NCBI RefSeq assembly: GCF_017599305.1
Contig: NZ_JAGFWR010000001.1
Coordinates: 992,001 to 1,056,000, forward strand
Reading direction: 5' to 3'
Source: Micromonospora antibiotica
Lineage (GTDB): Bacteria > Actinomycetota > Actinomycetes > Mycobacteriales > Micromonosporaceae
Length of the DNA stretch: 64,000 nt
This document shows positions 8,464 through 16,050 of the stretch, one piece after another. Within the stretch, counting starts at the first letter, position 1. The number at the start of each line of letters is the position of its first letter. A model generated the notes under the pieces. That model ran no database searches, was not told the origin of the DNA, and was given only the letters and a program-made list of their open reading frames with translations. A program made the translations under genes and the position numbers.

Positions 8464-9162
8464 ATGGGGTTGCTGGATGACGCGGTGGCGGTGCTGGACG
8501 GGCGGGGCGTGCTGGAGCCGCTGGGCGGGTTGATCCGGCAGGTGTACCGGCGCGCGGCGGACCGGCACGAGCCGGAACTCGGTGACGACGCGATGAGTTT
8601 CGGCACCACGGTGTGGCGGAACCTGACGAACCTCGGCAAGGCGTCCTTCGACGGGGTCGACGGGGTACGGGTGCGGGTGGAGGACAACTCCCTGGAGATC
8701 CTCTGCGCCGGGTACGTGGTGCGGTTGTACTCGCTGCAGGGTGGGATCGAGTCGATCAGGTGGGAGGGCAGCGAGGCACGCCTCGGCGGGGCGGTGGAGA
8801 ACAGCCGCGACGGGCAGTTGGCCTTCGACGACGCCGAGCAGTTCCCGGAGGTCTTCGCCGGGGTGGTGCCCCCGAAGCGGCACCTGCGGGTCGCGCACAC
8901 CGGTGACATCACCACGGGCGAGGCGACGGCCTATCTCGGGTTGCCCCGCGACAACCGTGAGGGCGGGTCGCCGTGGTTCGAGGTGACGCTCTGGTTCGGT
9001 GACGCCGTCACGGTGGGGACGCCGCTGCCGATCGTCGGTGATCCGGTCGGGGTGCCGGTGCAGCGGCACGACGAGCTGCCCGTGCCGGAGCTGCCGCTCG
9101 GGACGATGCGGCCCGCTGGCGGTGCCGGCCGTACCCTCGGTATTGCCGGCCGACGGGCGTGA
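8464..9162 (+). CDS. Uncharacterised protein coupled to an ImmA/IrrE peptidase
   Basis: This is a soluble-looking 232-residue protein of a family I do not recognise. The first half contains an N-terminal helix (GLLDDAVAVLDGRGVLEPLGG). The middle is rich in beta strands (VRVRVEDNSLEILCAGYVVRLYSLQGGIESIRW), and the tail is Pro/Gly-rich. The stop codon overlaps the GTG start of the next gene by four bases, so the two are translationally coupled and probably function together. The start is set by the leaderless -10 at 8451. In ImmA/IrrE pairs the partner is often a repressor or toxin substrate. Whether this protein is such a partner is inference. Confidence 0.7.
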   Translation: MGLLDDAVAVLDGRGVLEPLGGLIRQVYRRAADRHEPELGDDAMSFGTTVWRNLTNLGKASFDGVDGVRVRVEDNSLEILCAGYVVRLYSLQGGIESIRWEGSEARLGGAVENSRDGQLAFDDAEQFPEVFAGVVPPKRHLRVAHTGDITTGEATAYLGLPRDNREGGSPWFEVTLWFGDAVTVGTPLPIVGDPVGVPVQRHDELPVPELPLGTMRPAGGAGRTLGIAGRRA

Positions 9163-10277
9163 CGGGCGGGGTTCGCCCGCCGGTGCCGGTCACCGCGGCC
9201 GTGGCGGGGTTCGAGCCGCACGCGCTCGGGTTGGCGCGCAGGTGGCGGCGGATGCGGAAGAACGAGTTGGCCCGGCAGGTCGGGGTGACGGCGGCGGCGG
9301 TCAGCCAGTACGAGTTGGGGCAGGCCCGCCCGTCGGCGGCGGTGCTGGCCCGGTTGGCGTTGGCGTTGGCGATGCCTGTGGAGTTCTTCGCCGCCGGTGT
9401 CCCGGCTCCGGCGTCGCCGGGGCGGGCGCACTTCCGTAGCCTGCGGGCCACCAGCCAGGCGGAGCGGGACCAGGCGGAGGCGTTCGGTGAGGTCGCCTGG
9501 CGGGTCGTCGAGGTCGTGGGCCGGCAGTTGCGGCTGCCGGAGTTGCGGCTGCCGCAGCTCGACTGGCCGGAACCGGCGCGGGCCGAGGACGTCCGTACGG
9601 TCGCCGCGGCGGCACGTGCGGAGTTCGGGCTCGACGACGGGCCGGTGCCGCACATGGTGCGGCTGCTGGAGGCGCACGGGGTGATCGTGTTGTCCCTGCC
9701 GGACGCCTCCGAACGGGTCGACGCGTTCTCCCACTGGTACGGCCAGCGGCCGTTCGTCTTCCTCAACCCGGCCAAGAACGACAAGGCCCGCTCCCGGATG
9801 GACGCCGCCCACGAACTCGGCCACCTGCTGCTGCACCACGACGCCGAGCCGGGCAGCCAACTCCTGGAACGGGAGGCCACCGCCTTCGCCTCCGAATTCC
9901 TCGCCCCCAGCACCACCCTGGCCGCCGAGCTTCCCGCCCGGCTCGACTTCGACCGGCTGCACGAGCTGAAACGCCGCTGGGGCATCAGCCTGAAAGCCCT
10001 CGTCTACCGGGGACACGACCTCGGCGTCTACCGGGACCACACCTACCGACGCGGGATGAGCCTGCTCGCCCAGTGGGGCCACCCCGAACCCGGCGACCTC
10101 GGCCCCCGCGAACAACCCTCCCTCCTCGGCAAGGCAGTCGACCTCCTCAACCAGCAGCACACGACCATCGAGGACCTCGCCGCGCAGGCCGGCCTCCCGG
10201 CAGCCCTCGCCCGCACCGTGATCGACGCCGCCACCGAACACCTCCCCGAACTACGACTCACCCCAACCAGCCCCTGA
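9159..10277 (+). CDS. XRE-family HTH regulator fused to ImmA/IrrE metallopeptidase
   Basis: The protein has 372 residues. Residues 20-75 form an XRE-type helix-turn-helix (RKNELARQVGVTAAAVSQYELGQ). Residues 150-270 form an ImmA/IrrE zinc peptidase with the HELGH motif near residue 212 and the downstream ligand Glu in LEREATAFASEFLAP. Such HTH-peptidase fusions cleave or inactivate repressors in response to stress or mobile-element cues, and also act in toxin-antitoxin-like pairs. The GTG start overlaps the stop of 8464-9162 by four bases. The last 100 residues are helical with no named domain. Target and signal are unknown. Confidence 0.85.
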   Translation: MTGGVRPPVPVTAAVAGFEPHALGLARRWRRMRKNELARQVGVTAAAVSQYELGQARPSAAVLARLALALAMPVEFFAAGVPAPASPGRAHFRSLRATSQAERDQAEAFGEVAWRVVEVVGRQLRLPELRLPQLDWPEPARAEDVRTVAAAARAEFGLDDGPVPHMVRLLEAHGVIVLSLPDASERVDAFSHWYGQRPFVFLNPAKNDKARSRMDAAHELGHLLLHHDAEPGSQLLEREATAFASEFLAPSTTLAAELPARLDFDRLHELKRRWGISLKALVYRGHDLGVYRDHTYRRGMSLLAQWGHPEPGDLGPREQPSLLGKAVDLLNQQHTTIEDLAAQAGLPAALARTVIDAATEHLPELRLTPTSP

Positions 10278-10308
10278 CCGGAGCCGGGGCCCTCCCGGCC
10301 AGGGCGAT

Positions 10309-10320
10309 CCCCGATCGGGG
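10309..10320. terminator. Possible short bidirectional terminator
   Basis: CCCCGATCGGGG is a perfect 12-base palindrome between the 3' ends of two convergent genes. Its loop would be tight and there is no T-run, so only its position supports terminator function. Confidence 0.25.
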
Positions 10321-10332
10321 TGCATCGCTTAC

Positions 10333-11157
10333 TCAGGCGGCGCTGCGGTGGGCGGTCGGTTCGACGTGGTGGCTGTCCCACACCCACTGGTCGTCGCCGT
10401 GGTCGACCAGGGTGCTGCACCGGTGACGCAGCAGGTCCACGTCTGTGCTCGGGTCCGGGCCGCCGGGATGCGGAGGCGTCGGGTCCAGCGCCGCGTCCGC
10501 GTTGTAGACGAGCCGGTCGGCCAGCCGGTAGTCACGGCGGAAGCCCGTACGCCACTGCGAGTTGCCGCCCCAGCCGTGCGACAGGTCGGCTACCTGCCGG
10601 TATCGTCGCCGCCACGCCCAGTACAACGTCGAGGTCGAGGCGAGTACGGGATCCAGGTGGTCGGCACCGGCGCGGACACTCGCGCCGCCACGCATGAGCA
10701 GCAGCGATCCGACGAGACAACCCGGCCACCACTGCCCGGCCAGCACCGGCGGCGCCTGCAGATCGTCCGCCGGCTCGACCTCGACGATCTCGTGCAGGAA
10801 CGGATGGAACCCCTCCCCCGCCGGGAACGTGCCGCCGATCGCCGCGACGAACCGCCGGTACGCCGAAGCCGGAAGCCAGTCCGTAGGGTCGCCGGGATCG
10901 GTGGCGGGCGGCTGGCTCGGCAGGATCAGCAACTCCATCACCCTGCTCACCGCGTACAACGTCCACAGGTCCTCGTGCGCCAACGCGACGGCGGCCATCT
11001 GCGGCTCGCCGACCTGCCGCAACGCTGCCAGGATCGACGAGTGGGCGGCAATCCACGGGTCGAGGACGTCCCGGTCCCATGTGCTGCCGCCGTAGTCGAG
11101 CGTCGGCTCGAACAGACCGAACCTGACCTCCTGCCACGCGCCGTCCGGGAACACCAT
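10333..11157 (-). CDS. Uncharacterised protein
   Basis: I do not recognise this 274-residue protein. It is rich in aromatic residues, with segments such as WQEVRFGLFEPTLDYGGSTWDRD near the start, GGNSQWRTGFRRDYRLADRLVYNAD near the C-terminus, and a hydrophobic patch (MAAVALAHEDLWTLYAVSRVMELLIL). No signal peptide or membrane helix is evident. The ATG at 11157 is chosen because the 65 upstream codons are Arg/Ser/Pro-rich and look non-coding; the ribosome binding site is weak (GAGAG). It converges on the XRE/ImmA gene. An immunity-protein or cargo role in the mobile region is possible but has no direct support. Confidence 0.6.
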   Translation of the reverse strand: MVFPDGAWQEVRFGLFEPTLDYGGSTWDRDVLDPWIAAHSSILAALRQVGEPQMAAVALAHEDLWTLYAVSRVMELLILPSQPPATDPGDPTDWLPASAYRRFVAAIGGTFPAGEGFHPFLHEIVEVEPADDLQAPPVLAGQWWPGCLVGSLLLMRGGASVRAGADHLDPVLASTSTLYWAWRRRYRQVADLSHGWGGNSQWRTGFRRDYRLADRLVYNADAALDPTPPHPGGPDPSTDVDLLRHRCSTLVDHGDDQWVWDSHHVEPTAHRSAA

Positions 11158-11457
11158 CTCGGCTCTCACGACCGCCAGTCTCCCGACCGCTTGGAAGCGC
11201 GTCGAGCGAGATCCGACCGCCCCACCTCCGCAGGCGGCCGAACCCGCCGACCGGGCTCGATGAAAACACCGGGTAGGGGGTGGACCGGATTCCCGGCTCG
11301 ACGCATGGGTCCCCCACATCAGCGGTCTTGGCGTCTTGGGCTCGATGGGCAAGCCGAGTGGCGGGAACAGGGAGTTACGCGACGTTCCTCCTGGGCAGGA
11401 AGAGGTTCCCTCCCGATCGGGAGGGTGTCTGGACCGGATAGGGACGGCACGGAGGGC

Positions 11458-11582
11458 CTGTCAGGGGGTGTGTGCAGCACTGACAGCCCTGGTCAGCACT
11501 GTGCCGGGCATGTCCGGCGGTCACGGGTGACGATCCCGGGGACGACCCGGTGCGCGACCCGGTCGACGCCACCGCCTGACAG
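11458..11582. repeat. Second CTGTCAG/CTGACAG cluster
   Basis: The heptamer of the 4139-4806 array recurs at 11458 (CTGTCAG), 11480 (CTGACAG) and 11576 (CTGACAG), three copies in 125 bp. With the first array it brackets the integrase-containing block. Confidence 0.6.
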
Positions 11583-11854
11583 TGAGTCCTCAATGCCGCT
11601 CGATTCTCGGACGGGACCGGCATTCGTCGGGCAGCGGTGGAGCTTCACGACGAGGTCGCCGACGCCGCAGGGGCTCTGGCCCAACACTTCGCGTACGCCG
11701 TCATCAGGCGCATTGAACCGATGACCTTGCTGCTCACGACATCGAGTCCCCGCCGCCACGTTCATCGTCGCCGGTGGGCCAGGCTGGCTGGCGGCATACT
11801 GCCAGTCCGAACTGCGGCACGACCACACCAAGGGCAGTCAAGAGGTGCGCTGTC

Positions 11855-11887
11855 GGAGTTTGTCGGAGTCGAACTCCGACAAACTCC
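11855..11887. repeat. Perfect 15-bp inverted repeat with 3-base loop
   Basis: GGAGTTTGTCGGAGT (11855-11869) is followed by CGA and then its exact reverse complement (11873-11887). TGTCGGAGT is also directly repeated at 11851 and 11861. The element ends about 120 bp upstream of the murF -10 site. It could be an operator, a terminator or a recombination site. Confidence 0.6.
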
Positions 11888-12006
11888 TACGTCGTCGGTC
11901 CGCGCATGGCGAGGCGTGGTGCCAACGTCCGGACCTGGTGTTTCGGGTGCGACTTGTGGTCGGTGGCCTGTGTCCGGATCTGCGGCTGGTCCATATCCTC
12001 GGGCGG

Positions 12007-12012
12007 TAGGTT
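12007..12012 (+). promoter_or_regulatory. Putative -10 element of leaderless murF transcript
   Basis: TAGGTT lies exactly seven bases before GTG 12020, with no ribosome binding site in between. No clear -35 hexamer is seen. This favours GTG 12020 over ATG 12029 as the start. Confidence 0.5.
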
Positions 12013-12019
12013 CGTCGGT

Positions 12020-13414
12020 GTGCTTGCGATGACTCTGGGAGAGATCACCGCCGCCGTGGGCGGGACGGTGCGGGACGGGTCTGACGAGGTGACGGTCACG
12101 GCTCCGGTGGTGTTCGACAGCCGGCGGATCGAGCCGGGTGGGATGTTCGTCGCGCTGCCCGGTGAGCGGGTCGACGGCCATGACTACGCCGCGCAGGCGG
12201 TGGCGGCGGGCGCGGTGGCGGTCCTGGCGTCCCGGCCGGTCGGTATCCCCGCTGTCGTCGTCGACGACGTGCCCACCGCGTACGGCCGGCTGGCCCGCAT
12301 GGTCGTCGACCGCCTGCCGGACACGACGGTGATCGGCGTGACCGGGTCGGTGGGGAAGACCTCGACCAAGGACATCCTGGCGCAGGTGTTGTCGGCGTTC
12401 GGGGAGACGGTCGCGAACCGGGCTTCCAACAACAACGAGCTCGGCCTGCCGTACACGGTCACCCGCGCCACCGCCGACACCCGCTACCTGGTGCTGGAGA
12501 TGGGCGCCCGGGGTGTCGGGCACGTGGCCTACCTGACCCGGCTCGCCCCGCCGTCGGTCAGTGTCGTGACGCGGGTCGGACACGCGCACCTGGGTGAGTT
12601 CGGGTCGGTGGAGAACATCGCGCTGGCCAAGGGCGAGATCGTGGAGGCGCTGCCGGGCGAGGGCGGGTTGGCAGTGCTCAACGGCGACGATCCGCTCGTG
12701 GCAGCCATGGCCACCCGCACCCGGGCGAGGGTCCTCACCTACGGCATCGACGGGCCGGCTGACGTACGGGCCGAGGACGTGACGGTCGACGAGCTGGGCC
12801 GCGCGGCGTTCCGACTCGTCCACGAGGGGCAGGCCGCGCGGGTACGGCTGCGCCTGTACGGGCTGCACCAGGCGTCCAACGCGCTGGCCGCCGCCACCGT
12901 CGCCCTGGGCCTCGGGCACCCGGTCGGGGCGGTGGCCGAGGCGCTGTCGCGGGCCGAGGCGGTGTCACCGGGACGGATGCAGGTCACCACCCGCCCGGAC
13001 GGGGTGACGATCATCAACGACGCCTACAACGCGGCACCGGATGCCATGCGGGCGGCACTGCGGGCCCTGCGGACGATGACCGGTGGGGACCGGCGGGCGG
13101 TCGCGGTGCTGGGTGAGATGGCCGAACTGGGCGAACACGCCGCCCAGGTGCACCGGGAGATCGGCCGACAGGTCGTCGAGGCCGGCGCGGGTTGGCTGGT
13201 CGCGATCGGTGGTGCGGACGCCGCCCATTACGCCGCCGCCGCCGACGGCGGCGCGACGGTGGTCGACCGGGCGGCCGACGTGGCGGCGGCGTGGGAGTTG
13301 CTGCGTGACGGGCTGCGCCCGGGCGACGTCGTCCTGGTCAAGGCCGCCAACAGCGCCGGGCTCCTGACGCTTGCCGACAAGCTGGTCGAGGAGCCCGGCG
13401 CTGTCACGGCCTGA
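12020..13414 (+). CDS. murF: UDP-N-acetylmuramoyl-tripeptide--D-alanyl-D-alanine ligase (MurF)
   Basis: MurF adds D-Ala-D-Ala to UDP-MurNAc-tripeptide in the last cytoplasmic step of peptidoglycan precursor synthesis. The 464-residue length is normal. The N-terminal uridine-binding domain includes the typical DSRRIEPGGMFVALPGERVDGHDY. The ATP-binding P-loop is VTGSVGKTSTKD near residues 110-121, followed by NNNELGLP. The EMGARGVGHV segment and the C-terminal domain motifs (INDAYNAAPDAMRAAL, AVLGEMAELG) are intact. The gene stands alone, without murE, mraY or ftsW, so it is outside a division/cell-wall cluster and may be a second copy. It probably starts at a leaderless GTG. Confidence 0.92.
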   Translation: MLAMTLGEITAAVGGTVRDGSDEVTVTAPVVFDSRRIEPGGMFVALPGERVDGHDYAAQAVAAGAVAVLASRPVGIPAVVVDDVPTAYGRLARMVVDRLPDTTVIGVTGSVGKTSTKDILAQVLSAFGETVANRASNNNELGLPYTVTRATADTRYLVLEMGARGVGHVAYLTRLAPPSVSVVTRVGHAHLGEFGSVENIALAKGEIVEALPGEGGLAVLNGDDPLVAAMATRTRARVLTYGIDGPADVRAEDVTVDELGRAAFRLVHEGQAARVRLRLYGLHQASNALAAATVALGLGHPVGAVAEALSRAEAVSPGRMQVTTRPDGVTIINDAYNAAPDAMRAALRALRTMTGGDRRAVAVLGEMAELGEHAAQVHREIGRQVVEAGAGWLVAIGGADAAHYAAAADGGATVVDRAADVAAAWELLRDGLRPGDVVLVKAANSAGLLTLADKLVEEPGAVTA

Positions 13415-13716
13415 GGGTCAGGCGGACAGCAGCACCTCGGACCGGCTGCCGCAGCTGTCCATGATCACTACGCTGCGAAAAGCTGGGCGCATCCTGCCAG
13501 CCAAGAGTCGTTAAGCCGAGCTGCGCCATGATGTCTCGTCGATCTTCCTAGCAAGAAATTCTATGGAGCCCGTCGAGGCGCTGCTTGAACTCCGTTCCAA
13601 GGTCACCAGCGGTCGAGGCCTGCTCCGACCAAGCATGCACCTGACAACACCGTGCGGTAGGTACCGCAGGTGCCGTCCCGCGGCAGCTCCCAATGTCGGC
13701 TGCGAGAATCGGACGG
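13415..13716. other. Intergenic region
   Basis: No gene, repeat or clear promoter is seen in these 302 bp between murF and the small 13717 gene. Confidence 0.4.
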
Positions 13717-14088
13717 ATGCTCGTACGTATAGCCGCAGTGCGGCTCGGTGTTCCCACCATGGTCGATGCCACGTTGGCCGACATTCGGCTGAGTGCCGAG
13801 TGGCTTGGAACGCCCCCTCAGCCGGGCGACCTGGTTGACGTCGAGATGGACATCGATGACATGCTCGGCTGGGGCAAGACGATCGCGATGGCCGGCAACG
13901 AGTCGACGTTGCGCGACGGTCCCCGACTCCACGGAGTCGTCGAACACCACGAGCAACAGGTCCTGACCATACGGATCGGCGTCGGACTGCTGCAGGTGGA
14001 GCTTCATGACGGCTCAACCGCCATCCCGCCTGGCACGGCCGTTTTCGTAGTTGTTGAGAATCCCAAGCTGTACCCCACCGGCGCATGA
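13717..14088 (+). CDS. Small uncharacterised protein
   Basis: This 123-residue acidic protein has alternating strands (MLVRIAAVRLGVP, DLVDVEMDID, LTIRIGVGLLQVELHDG, GTAVFVVVENPKLYP) that suggest a compact beta fold. Codon third positions are GC-rich as in neighbouring genes, which supports coding. No domain is recognised. The ATG at 13717 is preferred to 13693; the hexamer GAGAAT lies seven bases upstream and might be a weak leaderless -10. The gene is isolated between murF and a leftward operon. Confidence 0.6.
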   Translation: MLVRIAAVRLGVPTMVDATLADIRLSAEWLGTPPQPGDLVDVEMDIDDMLGWGKTIAMAGNESTLRDGPRLHGVVEHHEQQVLTIRIGVGLLQVELHDGSTAIPPGTAVFVVVENPKLYPTGA

Positions 14089-14350
14089 ACCCTGATGGGC
14101 TCATCTCTCATGGCGGATGCCACGTAGGTCTTAGCAGATCCAGACGCTCTTGCCGGTACCGGGTTGCTACCGCTTGAGCACTTTGGTGGGCTGGCTGCCG
14201 TTGGACGCGGGAGCGACCAGGGCAGGCCTCTGGCCGGCGGAGGTCACGGTGCGGCACCCGGGCGAGGAGCCGGTGCTGAGCAGGCCGACCGCCGGCTGAG
14301 CGGGGACAGCCGGGGTGGCCATCACGGTGGCGGGGGTTCCCTTCTGGTGG

Positions 14351-15028
14351 TTAGCGGTAGGTGGCGGTGGCGAGGTCGCCGACTGCGGCGTCGACGGCGG
14401 CGGTGATGTCGCGGACAGGGCGCAGGTGTTGGTGGGCGATGGCACGCAGGTGGGTGGTGACAACGGTGGTGTTGTCCGGGAGGAAGAGGTGAGGGGTGAG
14501 GTGCAGGGCGACCACGAGTCCGGCGAGGGCGGCGGTGTGGTTGTCGGGTTGTTCGCGGCCGTCGGCGAGGTAGCGGAGTCGGGCGCGTGCGATGACGGGC
14601 CATCGGGTGTGGGTGGGCAGGTAGGTGTCGGCGCGGATGAGTCCGGCGAGTCGGCGGCGGCTGGTGTGTCGCAGGATCCCTGCGGCGTGCAGGCCGGCGC
14701 GGGTGCGTTCATAAAGGTCGTCGGCGAACCCGCGTAACCAGTGGCGCAGGGGTGGGGCGGGTCGGGCGTGGCGGAGGCTGGTGAGGGCGGTGTCGGCGAT
14801 GAGGTCGCCGACGGGCCGGTCGATGTGCATCTTGACCCTCTGCTCGCCAGCGGGGTGGTCGTCGTTGTCGAGGATGGTTCGGCCGACGAGGACGAGGTCG
14901 ATGAGGACAGCGCCGGCGAGGCCGAGGGCCAGGGCTTGGCGGTGGATGTGGGGTTGGCCGGTGTCGTCGTTGTGGGCGAGCAGGTACAGCTCGTCGCGGA
15001 GCGGCAGCCCGGGGACCGGAGTGGTCAT
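14351..15028 (-). CDS. GOLPH3/VPS74-like (GPP34) protein
   Basis: The 225-residue protein begins with LPLRDELYLLAHNDDTG and continues LALGLAGAVLIDLVLVGRTI, the hallmark N-terminal pattern of GPP34 proteins. In eukaryotes these bind phosphoinositides on Golgi membranes; the many actinomycete paralogues have no settled role, and membrane or lipid association is inferred. The ATG at 15028 overlaps the TGA of the amidase gene by four bases, so the chosen start is coupled. It is the last gene of a three-gene leftward operon. Confidence 0.85.
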   Translation of the reverse strand: MTTPVPGLPLRDELYLLAHNDDTGQPHIHRQALALGLAGAVLIDLVLVGRTILDNDDHPAGEQRVKMHIDRPVGDLIADTALTSLRHARPAPPLRHWLRGFADDLYERTRAGLHAAGILRHTSRRRLAGLIRADTYLPTHTRWPVIARARLRYLADGREQPDNHTAALAGLVVALHLTPHLFLPDNTTVVTTHLRAIAHQHLRPVRDITAAVDAAVGDLATATYR

Positions 15029-16050
15029 GGCCGCTCCTGGGTGAGGTGGCGGAGCCGGGCATGGACGCCGTGGTAGGCGGGCTGGGGGCAGGGTAGGTGG
15101 GTTTTGTCGATGGCGGCCAAAATCGTGTAGTTGGGATCGCAGACGTTGCCGATCGGTGCCCGGCCGGCCTGGGAGATGAGTTGGTAGGCGTCGAGCGTGT
15201 CCAGACGGCACAGGTCGACGGTCCAGGTGGTGAGGTCCTGGTGGGCGATACGGTAGGCGTCTTCGAGCGGTCGGGCGCAGCCGACGGACATGAGGGCGGT
15301 GTCGGTTTCCAGCCGCGGCCAGGTGGTGGGCAGGTCACCCTTGATTACGTCGACGGCGAGGGTGGTGACGGTGGCGATCTCCACGGCGACGCCGCAGGCT
15401 TCGCCGTGTCCTTGGCGGGCGTGTCCGTCGCCCAGGGCGAGGAGAGCGCCGTGGACGTTGACGCCGAGGTAGAGGGTGGTGCCGGCGCGGAGTTCGGGGG
15501 TGTCGAGGTTCCCACCGTGCTGGTCCGGGACGATCGTGGCCCGGGATTCCATCGCGGCGGGGGCGACGCCGATCGTGCCGATCATCGGATCCAGCGGAAG
15601 GTCAACGCTGTGGCCGCTGCTGGTTGCCCGGTACCGCACGATCCCGGCCGACGGGTCGATGTCGTAGACCCATACGCGTTCGTCGAGAGGTGGTTGGAGG
15701 GTGGTGGTGTGCGGGGTCGAGGTCAGCGCCCCGAAGTAGGGGAACGTCGCGGACACGCCCCAGCCGCGGGCGGGTTCGATCGCGGCGATGTGGACGGCCA
15801 GGGTGTCACCGGGCTCGGCGTCCTCGATGAAGAACGGTCCCGACACCGGATTCAGGTACGGCATCGCGCACACCTGCGACGGCAGATCCGCCGGCCCGCG
15901 TACCCGACCGCCGAAGCAGTCCTCGGTGTGCACGGTGAACACGTCACCGGAGCGCACGTGCGCCACCGGGATCCGGCCGCCGAAGGTGTAGGCCAGCTCG
16001 TCACGCGCCGGCCGATAGGTGAAGTGGCTGCGGTCAGACATCGTGCTCAC
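15025..16050 (-). CDS. Acetamidase/formamidase family protein
   Basis: The family hydrolyses short amides to ammonia and a carboxylate in the cytoplasm. The 341 residues show the FmdA/AmdA features: VHTEDCFGGRV near residue 40, PVSGPFFIEDAEPGDTLAVHI near 65-85, and later GGNLDTPELRAGTTLYLGVNVHGALLALGDGHARQGHGE, the core metal-site region. The GTG at 16050 overlaps the permease stop by four bases (GTGA), which favours it; the ATG at 16041 is in frame three codons downstream. Neighbours suggest uptake followed by hydrolysis of an amide or amino compound. Substrate is unknown. Confidence 0.88.
   Translation of the reverse strand: MSTMSDRSHFTYRPARDELAYTFGGRIPVAHVRSGDVFTVHTEDCFGGRVRGPADLPSQVCAMPYLNPVSGPFFIEDAEPGDTLAVHIAAIEPARGWGVSATFPYFGALTSTPHTTTLQPPLDERVWVYDIDPSAGIVRYRATSSGHSVDLPLDPMIGTIGVAPAAMESRATIVPDQHGGNLDTPELRAGTTLYLGVNVHGALLALGDGHARQGHGEACGVAVEIATVTTLAVDVIKGDLPTTWPRLETDTALMSVGCARPLEDAYRIAHQDLTTWTVDLCRLDTLDAYQLISQAGRAPIGNVCDPNYTILAAIDKTHLPCPQPAYHGVHARLRHLTQERP

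Larger units (their letters stand above)
11158..12019. other. Intergenic region before murF
   Basis: Apart from the three CTGTCAG-type heptamers, the 33-base palindrome and the murF -10 element listed separately, I see nothing coding here. The murF reading frame stays open upstream to 11774, but that extension is Cys/Arg-rich and crosses the palindrome, so it is not considered protein. Confidence 0.5.

Noticed and set aside
11855..11887. Palindrome as a tRNA T-arm remnant or att site
   Set aside because: The GTTCGAC loop has the wrong first base and the flanks lack acceptor and anticodon arms; no second copy is seen.
11774..12019. 82 extra N-terminal codons of MurF
   Set aside because: Cys/Arg-rich, includes the palindrome, and no MurF has such an extension; the leaderless -10 sets the start at 12020.
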